Source: Sacculina carcini (lineage: Eukaryota > Arthropoda > Thecostraca > Sacculinidae). Taken from it: DNA of 64,000 nucleotides. The translations under genes and the position numbers were made by a program. Location: assembly GCA_916048095.2 (NCBI GenBank), contig OU696570.1:69501-133500 (forward strand), read 5' to 3'. Numbering within the stretch: the stretch's first letter is position 1; the number at the start of each line of letters is the position of its first letter. The notes below the pieces were generated by a model. The model was not told where the DNA came from and did no database searches. It saw nothing but the letters and a program-made list of their open reading frames with translations. This document shows, in pieces, positions 55,221 through 64,000 of this stretch.

Positions 55221-55342
55221 CTAGTATGGTCTGCAGTGATACTTGGTCACGTGCACACCCACCAGAACCAGCACGACCAGCTGACTGATGCTGTCGTGTG
55301 GAGACAGTTGACCAGATGTGTGCATAGCTGCCGGCTTCTCTC
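55221..55342 (-). CDS. dpr: dpr-like gene, last coding exon
   Basis: Acceptor CAGCAG; the first two bases complete a glycine with the previous exon. It encodes GEKPAAMHTSGQLSPHDSIS, then QLVVLVLVGVHVTKYHCRPY and TAG (55221-55223). GE(K/H)PAAM directly after the second Ig domain is characteristic of dpr proteins. The hydrophobic LVVLVLVGV segment near the end suggests membrane attachment by a GPI signal or short anchor. Confidence 0.85.
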
Positions 55343-55503
55343 CTGCTGACAAACACAGCATTTTAACAAGACTCAAACCAGCACGAATTGTGAGAGTCTG
55401 GGAACTGACAACACGGCATCATGGTGTAAATTAGTGAATGAAATAATGGATAAAATAACGAACGATTGAATGAATGAATGCCAAATGCACGCATATTAGA
55501 GCC

Positions 55504-55575
55504 AGAGCCGTTGCGAGGACTTATGCCCCCCCACCCCCCGAAGGCAACACTTGGCCCCCATTATAAATAAAGCAC
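55504..55575. mobile_element. truncated copy of the CAGAGCCGTTGC MITE
   Basis: The left about 70 bp match the MITE at 15024-15201 (same end, same C-rich block and GAAGGCAACACTTGG). The right half is missing and is replaced by LINE-derived sequence. Confidence 0.8.
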
Positions 55576-55599
55576 CAAATAAAGCTCAAACTGACACAC

Positions 55600-56157
55600 C
55601 ACCTAGACATGAGAGGCACACAAACACTCGCAGCAGCAGTCACCAACACAGCACATCCACTACATCACCTCACAACACAAGAAAACACAAACGGAAACAT
55701 AAAAACAACACCAAGCACACTTTACCACAGACAAATTTTCACATCACTTCCACCAACTCACCCACGCACATCAACCAAGAAACACATACACACAGAGATC
55801 GCACGGAAAGCCATACACTCACTACAACACAATACACTCCTACAAAGACACCCACCGAACATACACAAATCAGAAAACACACTCACACGCGAATACAAGG
55901 TGCATCTGGCCAGGTTGAGATGCGGTCATCATCCTGCCCTTCTGTCATATCAGAAAAGGTTGAATGACTCAATCGATGACACCTGTCCAGATTGCAACTC
56001 AGCACCACACACCATCACACACATCATGCAACACTGCACAGCACACACACAACTCAGACGCCAACACAAAATCAATTCAATCAGGGACCTGTGGAACAAC
56101 CCGGTCGGTGCCGTGTCTTTCCTCAGGAGCTCGAGGTTGCTCGGCCAGACAACCTGA
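55600..56157 (+). mobile_element. LINE C-terminal fragment with zinc-knuckle-like end
   Basis: The plus-strand frame ends with LARLRCGHHPALLSYQKRLN, then DTCPDCNSAPHTITHIMQHC and LWNNPVGAVSFLRS before TGA at 56155-56157. The RLRxGHHP ... CPxC ... HxxxxC order is the usual C terminus of Jockey/I/R1-type LINE polyproteins. The part before it is Thr/His-rich and low complexity. No RT core is present, so it is truncated at the 5' side. Confidence 0.8.
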
Positions 56158-56515
56158 GGAACGCCAACAACAACAGCTACATTGACTTGTGACATGATAC
56201 TGTCCCAATGCAGCGCATGTTGATACAGCTGTCATTCACCACTGCTCACAGTCAAGGTGGTCGCAGGTAGGTCAAGACAGTCGCCAGAATAAGCATATGT
56301 ACAGCGCATAAGCAGTGACTAGCTGCACCGGACGTGATTGCATCTGTGCATTTGTCGAGTGATGCATGCGTGTATGTTTGTCTGTATGAATGTATGTGAC
56401 AGAGTTGTACGAATGCGTGTTAAGTTCGTGTGTATGACCGCTTGTATGCTAGCCTCAAGTGTCAGTGTAATTGTGCGTGTTAAAACCGCAGTGTGGGTAC
56501 ATGTGTGAGTCGGCG

Positions 56516-56519
56516 TGCG

Positions 56520-56583
<64 letters not shown>

Positions 56584-56640
56584 TTTGTGTGTGTGTGTGT
56601 GTGTGCGCGCTTGTGTGTGTGTGTGTGTGCGTTTGTATGT
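56516..56640. repeat. (GT)n-rich repeat
   Basis: (GT)n with GCG and TTT interruptions. Confidence 0.9.
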
Positions 56641-57638
56641 TTGAGTGCGTGCACTGTTTCACTATTTTTCTTTGTGAGTTGGCCAGCTCCACTGCAATCG
56701 ACATCAGTATATTTATCCGGCTCTTAACCTGATGTATTTCGTGCTCAATCACATTGTGATTCTCCTGTCGAAAATGATACCCATTTAAGCTTTGTTTGGT
56801 GCAGCATATGTCGTTTTTTGTAGGTCATTATTTGTGCATAATAATATAATAGTGCTGCTGATTGGCTGAAAAATCACCTGTGAATTACACTTGCCAACAC
56901 AAGAAAAAACTTTATGCTAGCGTAATTATTGGTGTGCATCAGCACGAAGCCTAGTCTGTAAGCCTAGTACTCATAAGTGAGGAGGAATACATGTTGAGTG
57001 CACGTGATTGAGTGCGTGTGTGGATGTGAGGTCGCGTGACAATACTTGTTCCACGAGTGAGCTGGTGTTGGATATATAGCATTATTTTGTCTACATTGTT
57101 GTGTGCTACACCACCACACGTTCATTGGAATTCATCGAAATTCTGCCAAAATAATTACACTCGCACCGCAAACATTTGACCGGGGATTTGAAATGAGGCG
57201 AGAATGCAAATTGAACGACTGCAATTTCTTTGTCAGTGTTTTGTGTCGATCGTGTTATTTTCACCCGGCAATTCCCACCACATTTTTATATATTGCGGTG
57301 TATTAACATGCTGTATGACTGCGTTGGACCACTGTGACAAACAGCTGATCCAGAATGTGATGAGTCGAGTCAGAAATGAGTGGCAAACAACGCATGGAGT
57401 CATGTTCGATCATGAACACTATTCACACTCGATGTTCTCATTTCATAATCTCTTCTACAGTTCAATCATCATTGATTTTAGAGCCATCAAATTTTGTCAC
57501 GTAGTTTTCCATTGCAAATAAAGCGGAAACTTTAGCAGAAATAACCGAGAAAACTGTAGAATATTCTTTTAAAACATGAAAACATGCATCAAAAACATGA
57601 AAGCATGAATTGTGCTATATGAATGGTTAAAAAATTAA

Positions 57639-57772
<134 letters not shown>

Positions 57773-57780
57773 AAACGAAC

Positions 57781-57970
57781 CGCTAAGCACGTGCACATGC
57801 GTGGTGGCCGAAGGTGCGTTTGACGGGCTGCACGTATAATAGCCCGAGTCGTGCGGCACAGTATCCACTATGAGCAAATATGACACGGTCGAGGTGCTCG
57901 TCTCACTGGCTCCTCGCGCTGTCTGCGTCACCACTGTCACACCTCCTCGAGCTGAGTCGTAGTTGATGGA
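57781..57970 (-). CDS. dpr: dpr-like gene exon: second half of Ig domain 2
   Basis: Acceptor GAGCAG. It encodes SINYDSARGGVTVVTQTARG, then STVSYLLIVDTVPHDSGYYT and CSPSNAPSATTHVHVLSG. INYDSxRGG, SYLLI, DSGxYTC and the VLxG end are hallmarks of dpr Ig2. The donor is the weak GTTCGT, in phase 1, fitting the last exon. dpr proteins are neuronal surface receptors that pair with DIP proteins to set synaptic partners. Confidence 0.92.
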
Positions 57971-58000
57971 CTGCTCACACACACACACACACACAAACAC

Positions 58001-58045
<45 letters not shown>

Positions 58046-58092
58046 TACACACACATACACATTAACGCAGAAGCAGTGAAGACGGATAATCT

Positions 58093-58235
58093 GTATGGTG
58101 ACTATCAGTATGGGATGATATGTATGATGACTATCAGTATGGGATAATATGTATGATGACTATCGGTATGGGATCATATGTATGGTGACTATCAGTATGG
58201 GATAATATGTATGGTGACTATCAGTATCCTCTTGC
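58093..58235. repeat. 29-bp tandem repeat, 5 copies
   Basis: Units of GTATGGTGACTATCAGTATG plus GGATAATAT with single-base variants; the fifth is partial. Confidence 0.9.
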
Positions 58236-61101
58236 AGTCACCGGCACTTTAATTCCAACTGAAAATCGGCATTGACAGAATACGCTCATATACAAATTAT
58301 AAGCAGAAGCATTGACGTAGATTTGTGTTCAGGCTTGGAGGACGACAACCGTTACGTATTAGCAGTTGACTCAGTATTTCCAGTATGGTGGAACCAAGCG
58401 TTTTTGGCAAATTCAATTACAACACCACTAAACCCGCCCCATTTTCCACTTTCAATAGATTTCATCCGAGAGTCACGAACATGAAACGTCACGAACATCA
58501 ATAAACACGACATTGGCAGTTGAAGTCGTGCTGTTATCGGTTCCAACATTGTATCGACCACTCAGTGTGGTCTTGGTGTAAGACATTCGATGTTATCATA
58601 CTAGCACAGCGCTTATTTCGCTTCAGTGACATCTGCAATCGCCCGACAACTATCATGCAGACCATACAATAATCGTATCAAGTGGAGGACAAGATGCGCT
58701 CAATTTAGTGCATTTCCAAACACACAAAATAAACACCAAACAAGAGCATTATCTGCGTAATAACCGCCAGTTATATGCCGCTTCAATTCGAACCAAATGG
58801 AATTTTGAGAGAAAACTTAGTGGATGCGATCACGGCAAAGCGGTCATCCCTGTGACGTAATAGCAATACACTGAGCCTGAAATAACTTTCTGAGTAGGAA
58901 GTATGGCTGGCAGTCAATATTTCCAGTTGCGAACCTTTGAACAACAATGTAAATAACAGAACAGTGTAAATAACAGAGCAGTGTGAATAACAGAGGGCAA
59001 AGCCTACTTGAGCAATTAACACGAGCAAAAAATAAGTTCGATTGGCTTACACCTACCAGCATCAAGCTGATATTAATTATAGAACAATATAATGAGCAAA
59101 TTGAATGAGAAATACTGTGTAGACAAGTGCTTGTATTAATGTATTGATGAGATATGTATAAATGTATTGTGGTGTATATTAATGTCTTGTTGCGGTATGT
59201 ACGAACATATGAAAGTGATACACATTAATGTAATAATCTGTGTGTATTGATATATTGATGTGATACCGACTTGGGCAATAACAATAATACATCATTCAGG
59301 TGGATCTAATGAAGATGCAATATGCTGACTAGCGAAAACGATCAACTATAACAGAGGAAACATCTTCACGTCAGATCATGCACCAGTTCTTGTACGCACA
59401 AACAAATTATGTTTATTCTAACAAATCTCGTTGATCAAATAACAATATTCAATGCTAAAATTACAATGTTTTGTTGAATTATTTCCGACATTTTCGGCGC
59501 AAGAACTAGGAGAACTACGGCGTTATCATGCGTCCTCTATTGACCGGCAGTTAGCGTAATAAAGCTTCAGTTAATAGCCACTTGAAATGGCAGAACACAG
59601 GACTCACAGGCAATTAACCGCACATTACCCTGCACCAATATACAGCTGGACGCAAGACTGCATTTCACACTGACATCTCGTTCCAGCTATCTGACCACAA
59701 TATGAACGCTCAGCTGCCGCCACTAATGCTCTTTAACGAATGACTCTGACATGCACACGAGCCACACACACACGCGCATATATCGTCTGTGACAATGGCC
59801 GCTCAGATTAACGACCTGCTCTCGTGCCAAATTCGCACACAAAGCCCGACTGGTTGATATGGCCATGTCCTCATTCACTGGGATGTGCTGTGTTTGTGCG
59901 CATGATATAACACAAATTAGCCTCTATAACATTATTATATTTCTATTCATATATATTATTAATGTTTAGGCCTATGAATTTGTATAGTACTGATTAAGAA
60001 TTTTTATGATCCCAATGGATCCCAAGAGAAATGATATAAAAGCAAAAACACTAGTCGAACAAGTGAAATATAAAGCAGAATACACAGCAGTTAAATAAAA
60101 ACCGCTAGTACAGTGAATATGCTCGTGCGATTGTGCAGCCAGTCAGTGGAAGTGTACCTCGTAATCTCCATTAGAATGGTAGTCTCGCTGAAATACTATT
60201 TATACATAAGTTAATGCCACTAACAAGGCATTATCATCGTTTAGTTGGCCACTTAACTCAGTTATACCAGAAGAGCAAAGCAAAACCCAGCAAGTCTGTC
60301 AATTAGCCAGGTTTTACGAGATGCTGTGACATTGAGTAAATAGCAGGTTTAACTCGGCCAGCGAAAATGTGATTAGAATCAAGCATTATTTTGCCACTGA
60401 GCGGTTAGTGAAGCCATAATCACCTCTTCAATGCAGCTAAAACAACGCAATTAAGTGAGTAATTAAGTATAGTTAAGTTGCCTAATGCAAGCAAGTTTGT
60501 GAGTAAAATTGTTCATACATACATACATACAATACATACACACATAACATACAAACACGTATAATATCTGCTATATAAATGCATCCATGCTCTTTGGTTG
60601 CTGTAAGGCTAATACGTTACTTGCTTCTTACAAAAGATATTTATCATGTGTAAAAGTTATAATAAAGTGAGTTTATAATGTTTTCCAGGCATGATTTGGT
60701 GGTAGATGCCATTCTGAGATGGGCGACATTGTCAGATATTATTCTCATTATGTTCAGGACCGGATTAACGTATAGGCAAAGTAGGCAGTTGCCTAGGGCC
60801 CCGCGCTTTTGGGGGCCCCGCGCTTTTGGGTCCCTAGAGGCAGTGGGTGCTGCGACTGAAATATCTCAGGGGTCCATCTCATTATTTTCTCAACTTCTCA
60901 TAGTCTGCCCTCATTGCCAAATATTTTGAAACATTCTCCCGCTAATTCATGTTGTATTTTTGCATCAGTCAGAAAGTAACCTGATAAAACATAGCACGTG
61001 CATAGCTTTGTGTATAGCCAGCTCGCTCGCACACTTACATCCACACACGCATACATACACATTGTGTACGCACGGCGAGTGTTTGTGTGTTTGTGTGTTC
61101 C

Positions 61102-61132
<31 letters not shown>

Positions 61133-61373
61133 ATGGGTGTATTTGTATGTATGTGCCCATTGCACACGCATATGACATGCATTTGGGGTTCATTGAACTC
61201 GCAAACTGCCCCTTTCGTCGATCATCAAATGTACATGCACTGTCTTGAATGGACAAAGTTGTGGCAAACGTATCAGTGTAGTTAGTTACAGTGTATTGCC
61301 GAATTGTTCTGCAATTTCATCGCATACATGTTTGAACATTTAATTGAGAATTATAGCATAATTTTTTGGTTTT

Positions 61374-61561
61374 CAGAGCCGTATCGACAGCTCCTCGGTC
61401 GTGGGCTCCACGATGTTCAGGGGCACCTTTAGAAGGAGGGAGAAGGGGCTCCCAGAGTGAACGTGTGACTAAAATCGTCACTAGCTTTTTTGTACAAGGT
61501 GTTCTAATTTTATCAACAATTTTCCTCTGGAGGAGCCCCATTACACCTCTTTGCGGCTCTG
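61374..61561. mobile_element. nested hAT MITE 1 (CAGAGCCG ends)
   Basis: 188 bp, starts CAGAGCCGTATCGACAG and ends with the inverse of CAGAGCCGCAAAGAGG. Flanks TTGGTTTT and TATGCTTT agree at five of eight positions. It shares its end with the MITE at 15024. Confidence 0.65.
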
Positions 61562-61699
61562 TATGCTTTCATTTACAACTTTTATGTGAGTTACACAAAA
61601 ATATTTGAGGGTAGCATGTAGCATTAGAGACGGTTGAGTCTGCCGTTCATACACACACATGGTAGACAAATCATCCTGGTTCTGTGAAGTGATTATCAT

Positions 61700-61886
61700 C
61701 AGTGGCAGCGCCAAGAATTTTCCTGAGGGAGGGGGATTATGAAAAATGATAAGGGGGTATGGCAAGCACAGTGGTCAAGCCAAATATAGCCGTGATTAAG
61801 TTATTGGGTGGCTTTGGCGGTCTTGGCCGTTTTTGGAGGGAAACTTCAGCCTTCCAAGCCCACCCACTTATTTGACGCTGACCCTG
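61700..61886. mobile_element. nested hAT MITE 2 (CAGTGGCAGCGCC ends)
   Basis: 187 bp from CAGTGGCAGCGCCAAG to the inverse of CAGGGTCAGCGTCAAA. Flanks ATTATCAT (61692-61699) and ATTACCAT (61887-61894) differ at one position, a nearly intact 8-bp target duplication. Confidence 0.75.
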
Positions 61887-62069
61887 ATTACCATGAACTA
61901 TAAGGAAAAATTATATAGAAAATTAAAAACAATTTAAAGTGGAATGTTGATTGCAGATATTGGCGTTGTACAATACTTCATCTCGTGAGCGTTATGTTGG
62001 GAAGTTTTATGCGAGTGGATCTCAAAAACAGGCACCTACTATGTTATCCTGGATTCACTAATAACGGAA

Positions 62070-62594
62070 TTGATGAAAAGAAAAGAAGCATATCATGACG
62101 TCAATAGAGAGTTTGGATTTCCTTTCCAAACCACCAACATTCCAGATTCTGAATTAAGGGAAGCTGCGGTAAAGTTGCACCAGCAGTTTTCGGCAGATGT
62201 TGACGAAACATTTGCTGAAAAAATTGTTCATTTCTCCGGATATATGAAACATATTGGAGCGACCTCTGAACAATGTGCACCATCAGCTGCTCTTAAACAT
62301 ATCAGGGATGCAGGTGTTTCACAAGCATTCCCAAATGTGGACATAGTTTACCGCCTTTACTTGACGCTACCATCTTCTAACTGTGAAGGGGAGCGTTCAT
62401 TCTCTGTCTTGAAAAGAATTAATAACCACTTCCGTTCGACGATGAGTCAAGAAAAAATGTGTAGCTTAGCGTTGTTGACTATTGAGTCCGATCTCACAAA
62501 TATTATTGATTTCAACGATGTTATTGATTATTTTGCTAAAATGAAGTCCAGAAAAAGTGTATATAATCATGTAATACTACTGGTGGAATGGTAG
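62070..62594 (+). pseudogene. hAT transposase C-terminal fragment
   Basis: About 174 codons. The end contains YRLYLTLPSSNCEGERSFSV, then LKRINNHFRSTMSQEKMCSL and ALLTIESD, the hAT dimerisation region of the zinc-finger MYM/hAT type (family: LTLPVTxCxxERSFS, LKxIKxxLRSTM). The catalytic core and zinc finger upstream are missing; a short relic ending ASGSQK near 62010-62030 may come from the N terminus. So the copy cannot encode a full transposase. Confidence 0.88.
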
Positions 62595-63601
62595 TCAACC
62601 GGCACCTCATGATCACGATTTCGATTCATGTTTCATGATTACGATTGTTTTTGTATCAACTACAAGGAATATTTGCAGCAAATTTGCGTCTTCCAGATAT
62701 ATTTACATTTGTATAACTAAATTTGTATGGAATTTTCAAAAATATTTGATAGAGCTAGCTGTGTCAAAACTGCACCTGTGAGGTGAAATATTGTCTGCAA
62801 CAGTGTATGAAATATTGGATAAAGCAATATTGAGCGCTCAGTGTTCCATGTATGAAAGTGTTGGTGTAATCTATCTTTTGTTATATCTTTAAATGTATCT
62901 TGTGTTGTATTTAGTATTGTACGCGAATATATTATGCAATATATTATGCGTATTTTGTGCTTGTATTCTATTAGCGATTGGAGGTGACCGAATTTGGGTC
63001 GTGCAGGATATCAGTCAGGCAAATCACTCTATATTGCGGATTGCATTTTCGGGTTTGGGAGATGCAAACAAGTTGTTGAAACCCTTATTAATCATATAGA
63101 TAAAGGTTATAAACCCATATTCTGCATGTGTTACTGAAAAGTTGATCAGTTTTTCGGCGCATAAGCAAGGTGTTGGTTGACTCAAGTGAATGGGATGCCA
63201 CAATATCACGCCCAGGTTTACTTGTTCATATCTCATATCATGGGGGCCCCGCGGATCTGAACTGCCTAGGGCCCCGCGAAGTCTTAATCCGGCCCTGATT
63301 ATGTTCATAAGAATTTAAAAACACATTGGAAATATAACCAATTAAAGCTGAATCATAATTGCTCGCAAACACCCACAACATCTACGTTACATCTACGTTT
63401 ACAATGCACAACACCAGTGAATCCGAAACAAACATGATCAAACTATAAACAAGCGCCACAATACTATCGCTTTGATGTATGAATACTGAGCGCCCGAGCT
63501 GCAGTCGTGCACTTGAATAAGTTTCATTTTCTACATGTTTCAATGCAGCCATCTTGAACAGAGAAGCTTGGAAGCGTACACGCATATTTGCGCGTGCATA
63601 C

Positions 63602-63729
63602 CTTGTTGTTATGGTACCAGAACACGTGAGTGGCCGGCTGCGGGGACTCAGAGACGGTGCATGTTAAATTCATCAGACTGCCAGCGTCCAGGTACACTTT
63701 GTCCGTGTTGATAATACGAGTCACCGGAA
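63602..63729 (-). CDS. dpr: dpr-like gene exon: first half of Ig domain 2
   Basis: Acceptor TGTAG behind a GT-rich tract, donor AAG then GTATGC, exit phase 0. It encodes VPVTRIINTDKVYLDAGSLM, then NLTCTVSESPQPATHVFWYH and NNK: the first Ig cysteine (NLTC) and the core tryptophan (FWYHN), with the dpr signature SxxNLTCxVxExPxP ... xWYHN. Ig domain 1 and the signal peptide must lie beyond the right end of the window. Confidence 0.93.
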
Positions 63730-63731
63730 CT

Positions 63732-63772
<41 letters not shown>

Positions 63773-63906
63773 TGCAGAAAGATAGAGCAAAATATGTAGA
63801 GAGAGAAAGAGAGATCAACACACACACATGCCCTTAAAGAAAATTCACCAGGTTTCTCCGCGGTGATAAATTCAAGTTATCGCTCTCTCACCATAAGCAG
63901 CATACA

Positions 63907-63940
<34 letters not shown>

Positions 63941-64000
63941 TTTACATTACATTGCACATTGTACTCCCCGATAATTCTGCTGAGTTCAGTTCATAGGGTA
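63730..64000 (-). other. dpr-like gene intron, continues past the window
   Basis: CA-rich tracts at 63731-63773 and 63903-63940 flank the second copy of a dispersed repeat. Confidence 0.7.
63836..63915. repeat. dispersed repeat, copy B
   Basis: Matches 11996-12075 in the same orientation with roughly nine differences in 72 bases, including the shared GTTTCTCCGCGG core and AAGCAGCATACACACAC end, which runs into (CA)n in both. Confidence 0.7.

Larger units (their letters stand above)
60755..63297 (+). mobile_element. 2.5-kb hAT element with perfect 8-bp target duplication
   Basis: The left end CAGGACCGGATTAACG and the inverse of the right end, CAGGGCCGGATTAAGA, agree at 14 of the first 16 positions. 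Both carry a subterminal CCTAGGGCCCCGCG block. ATTATGTT flanks both sides exactly (60747-60754 and 63298-63305). It encodes only the C-terminal part of a hAT transposase (62070-62594). Two smaller hAT MITEs are inserted inside it. Confidence 0.93.
57971..63601 (-). other. dpr-like gene intron
   Basis: Holds (CA)n at 57973-58064, a 29-bp tandem repeat and the nested hAT elements. The stretch 58235-60750 has no recognised element, except ACAT repeats near 60517-60545. Confidence 0.7.

Noticed and set aside
62070-62594. Possible host gene with a hAT dimerisation domain
   Set aside because: It lies within terminal inverted repeats and an exact target duplication and lacks the catalytic core, so a transposon remnant explains it.

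Overview
This is animal genomic DNA, most likely from an arthropod outside the well-known insects. The genes are split by GT-AG introns, intergenic and intronic DNA is AT-rich and full of (CA)n/(GT)n microsatellites, and the three host genes recognised are a PKN kinase, a BTB-domain factor and a dpr-type immunoglobulin receptor. The dpr family is typical of protostomes. The species cannot be named from the sequence.

Layout. Positions 1-7,900 hold retrotransposon material: one LINE (minus strand, 1,472-4,768) with an intact endonuclease plus reverse transcriptase frame and a 2A-like ribosome-skipping motif, and one or two decayed LINE fragments (5.2-6.6 kb). Positions 7,905-51,310 are one large minus-strand gene for protein kinase N. 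About 19 exons could be assembled with consistent reading phase from MADSG... at 51,310 to the stop at 7,905. They encode three HR1 repeats, the C2-like region, a linker, the AGC kinase domain and the C-terminal tail, about 1,105 residues. The gene carries at least two further phase-compatible candidate first exons: 41,257-41,430, and a 680-codon serine-rich exon at 27,333-29,372 that would replace HR1a, HR1b and half of HR1c. A 338-codon phase-0 exon lies at 16,975-17,988. The introns hold minisatellites (20, 42 and 76 bp units), long (AT)n tracts, hAT-type MITEs, a retroposon and LINE tails.

About 500 bp upstream of the first PKN exon, and divergent from it, begins a plus-strand three-exon gene (51,829-53,326; 316 residues) with an N-terminal BTB domain and a C-terminal BED-like zinc finger. 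Converging on it from the right is the 3' part of a dpr-like gene on the minus strand (63,729-55,221), of which the second Ig domain and the C-terminal tail are in the window. A 2.5-kb hAT element with a perfect 8-bp target duplication and two smaller hAT MITEs nested inside it sits in a dpr intron.

The three host genes probably act independently: Rho/PDK1-linked kinase signalling, nuclear regulation, and neuronal surface recognition. The regulatory points of interest are the possible shared PKN/BTB promoter, the alternative PKN 5' exons, and a 38-unit minisatellite that places 30 CACGTG motifs in a PKN intron. Exon boundaries were read by eye from splice consensus, phase and family similarity; no database or transcript was consulted.
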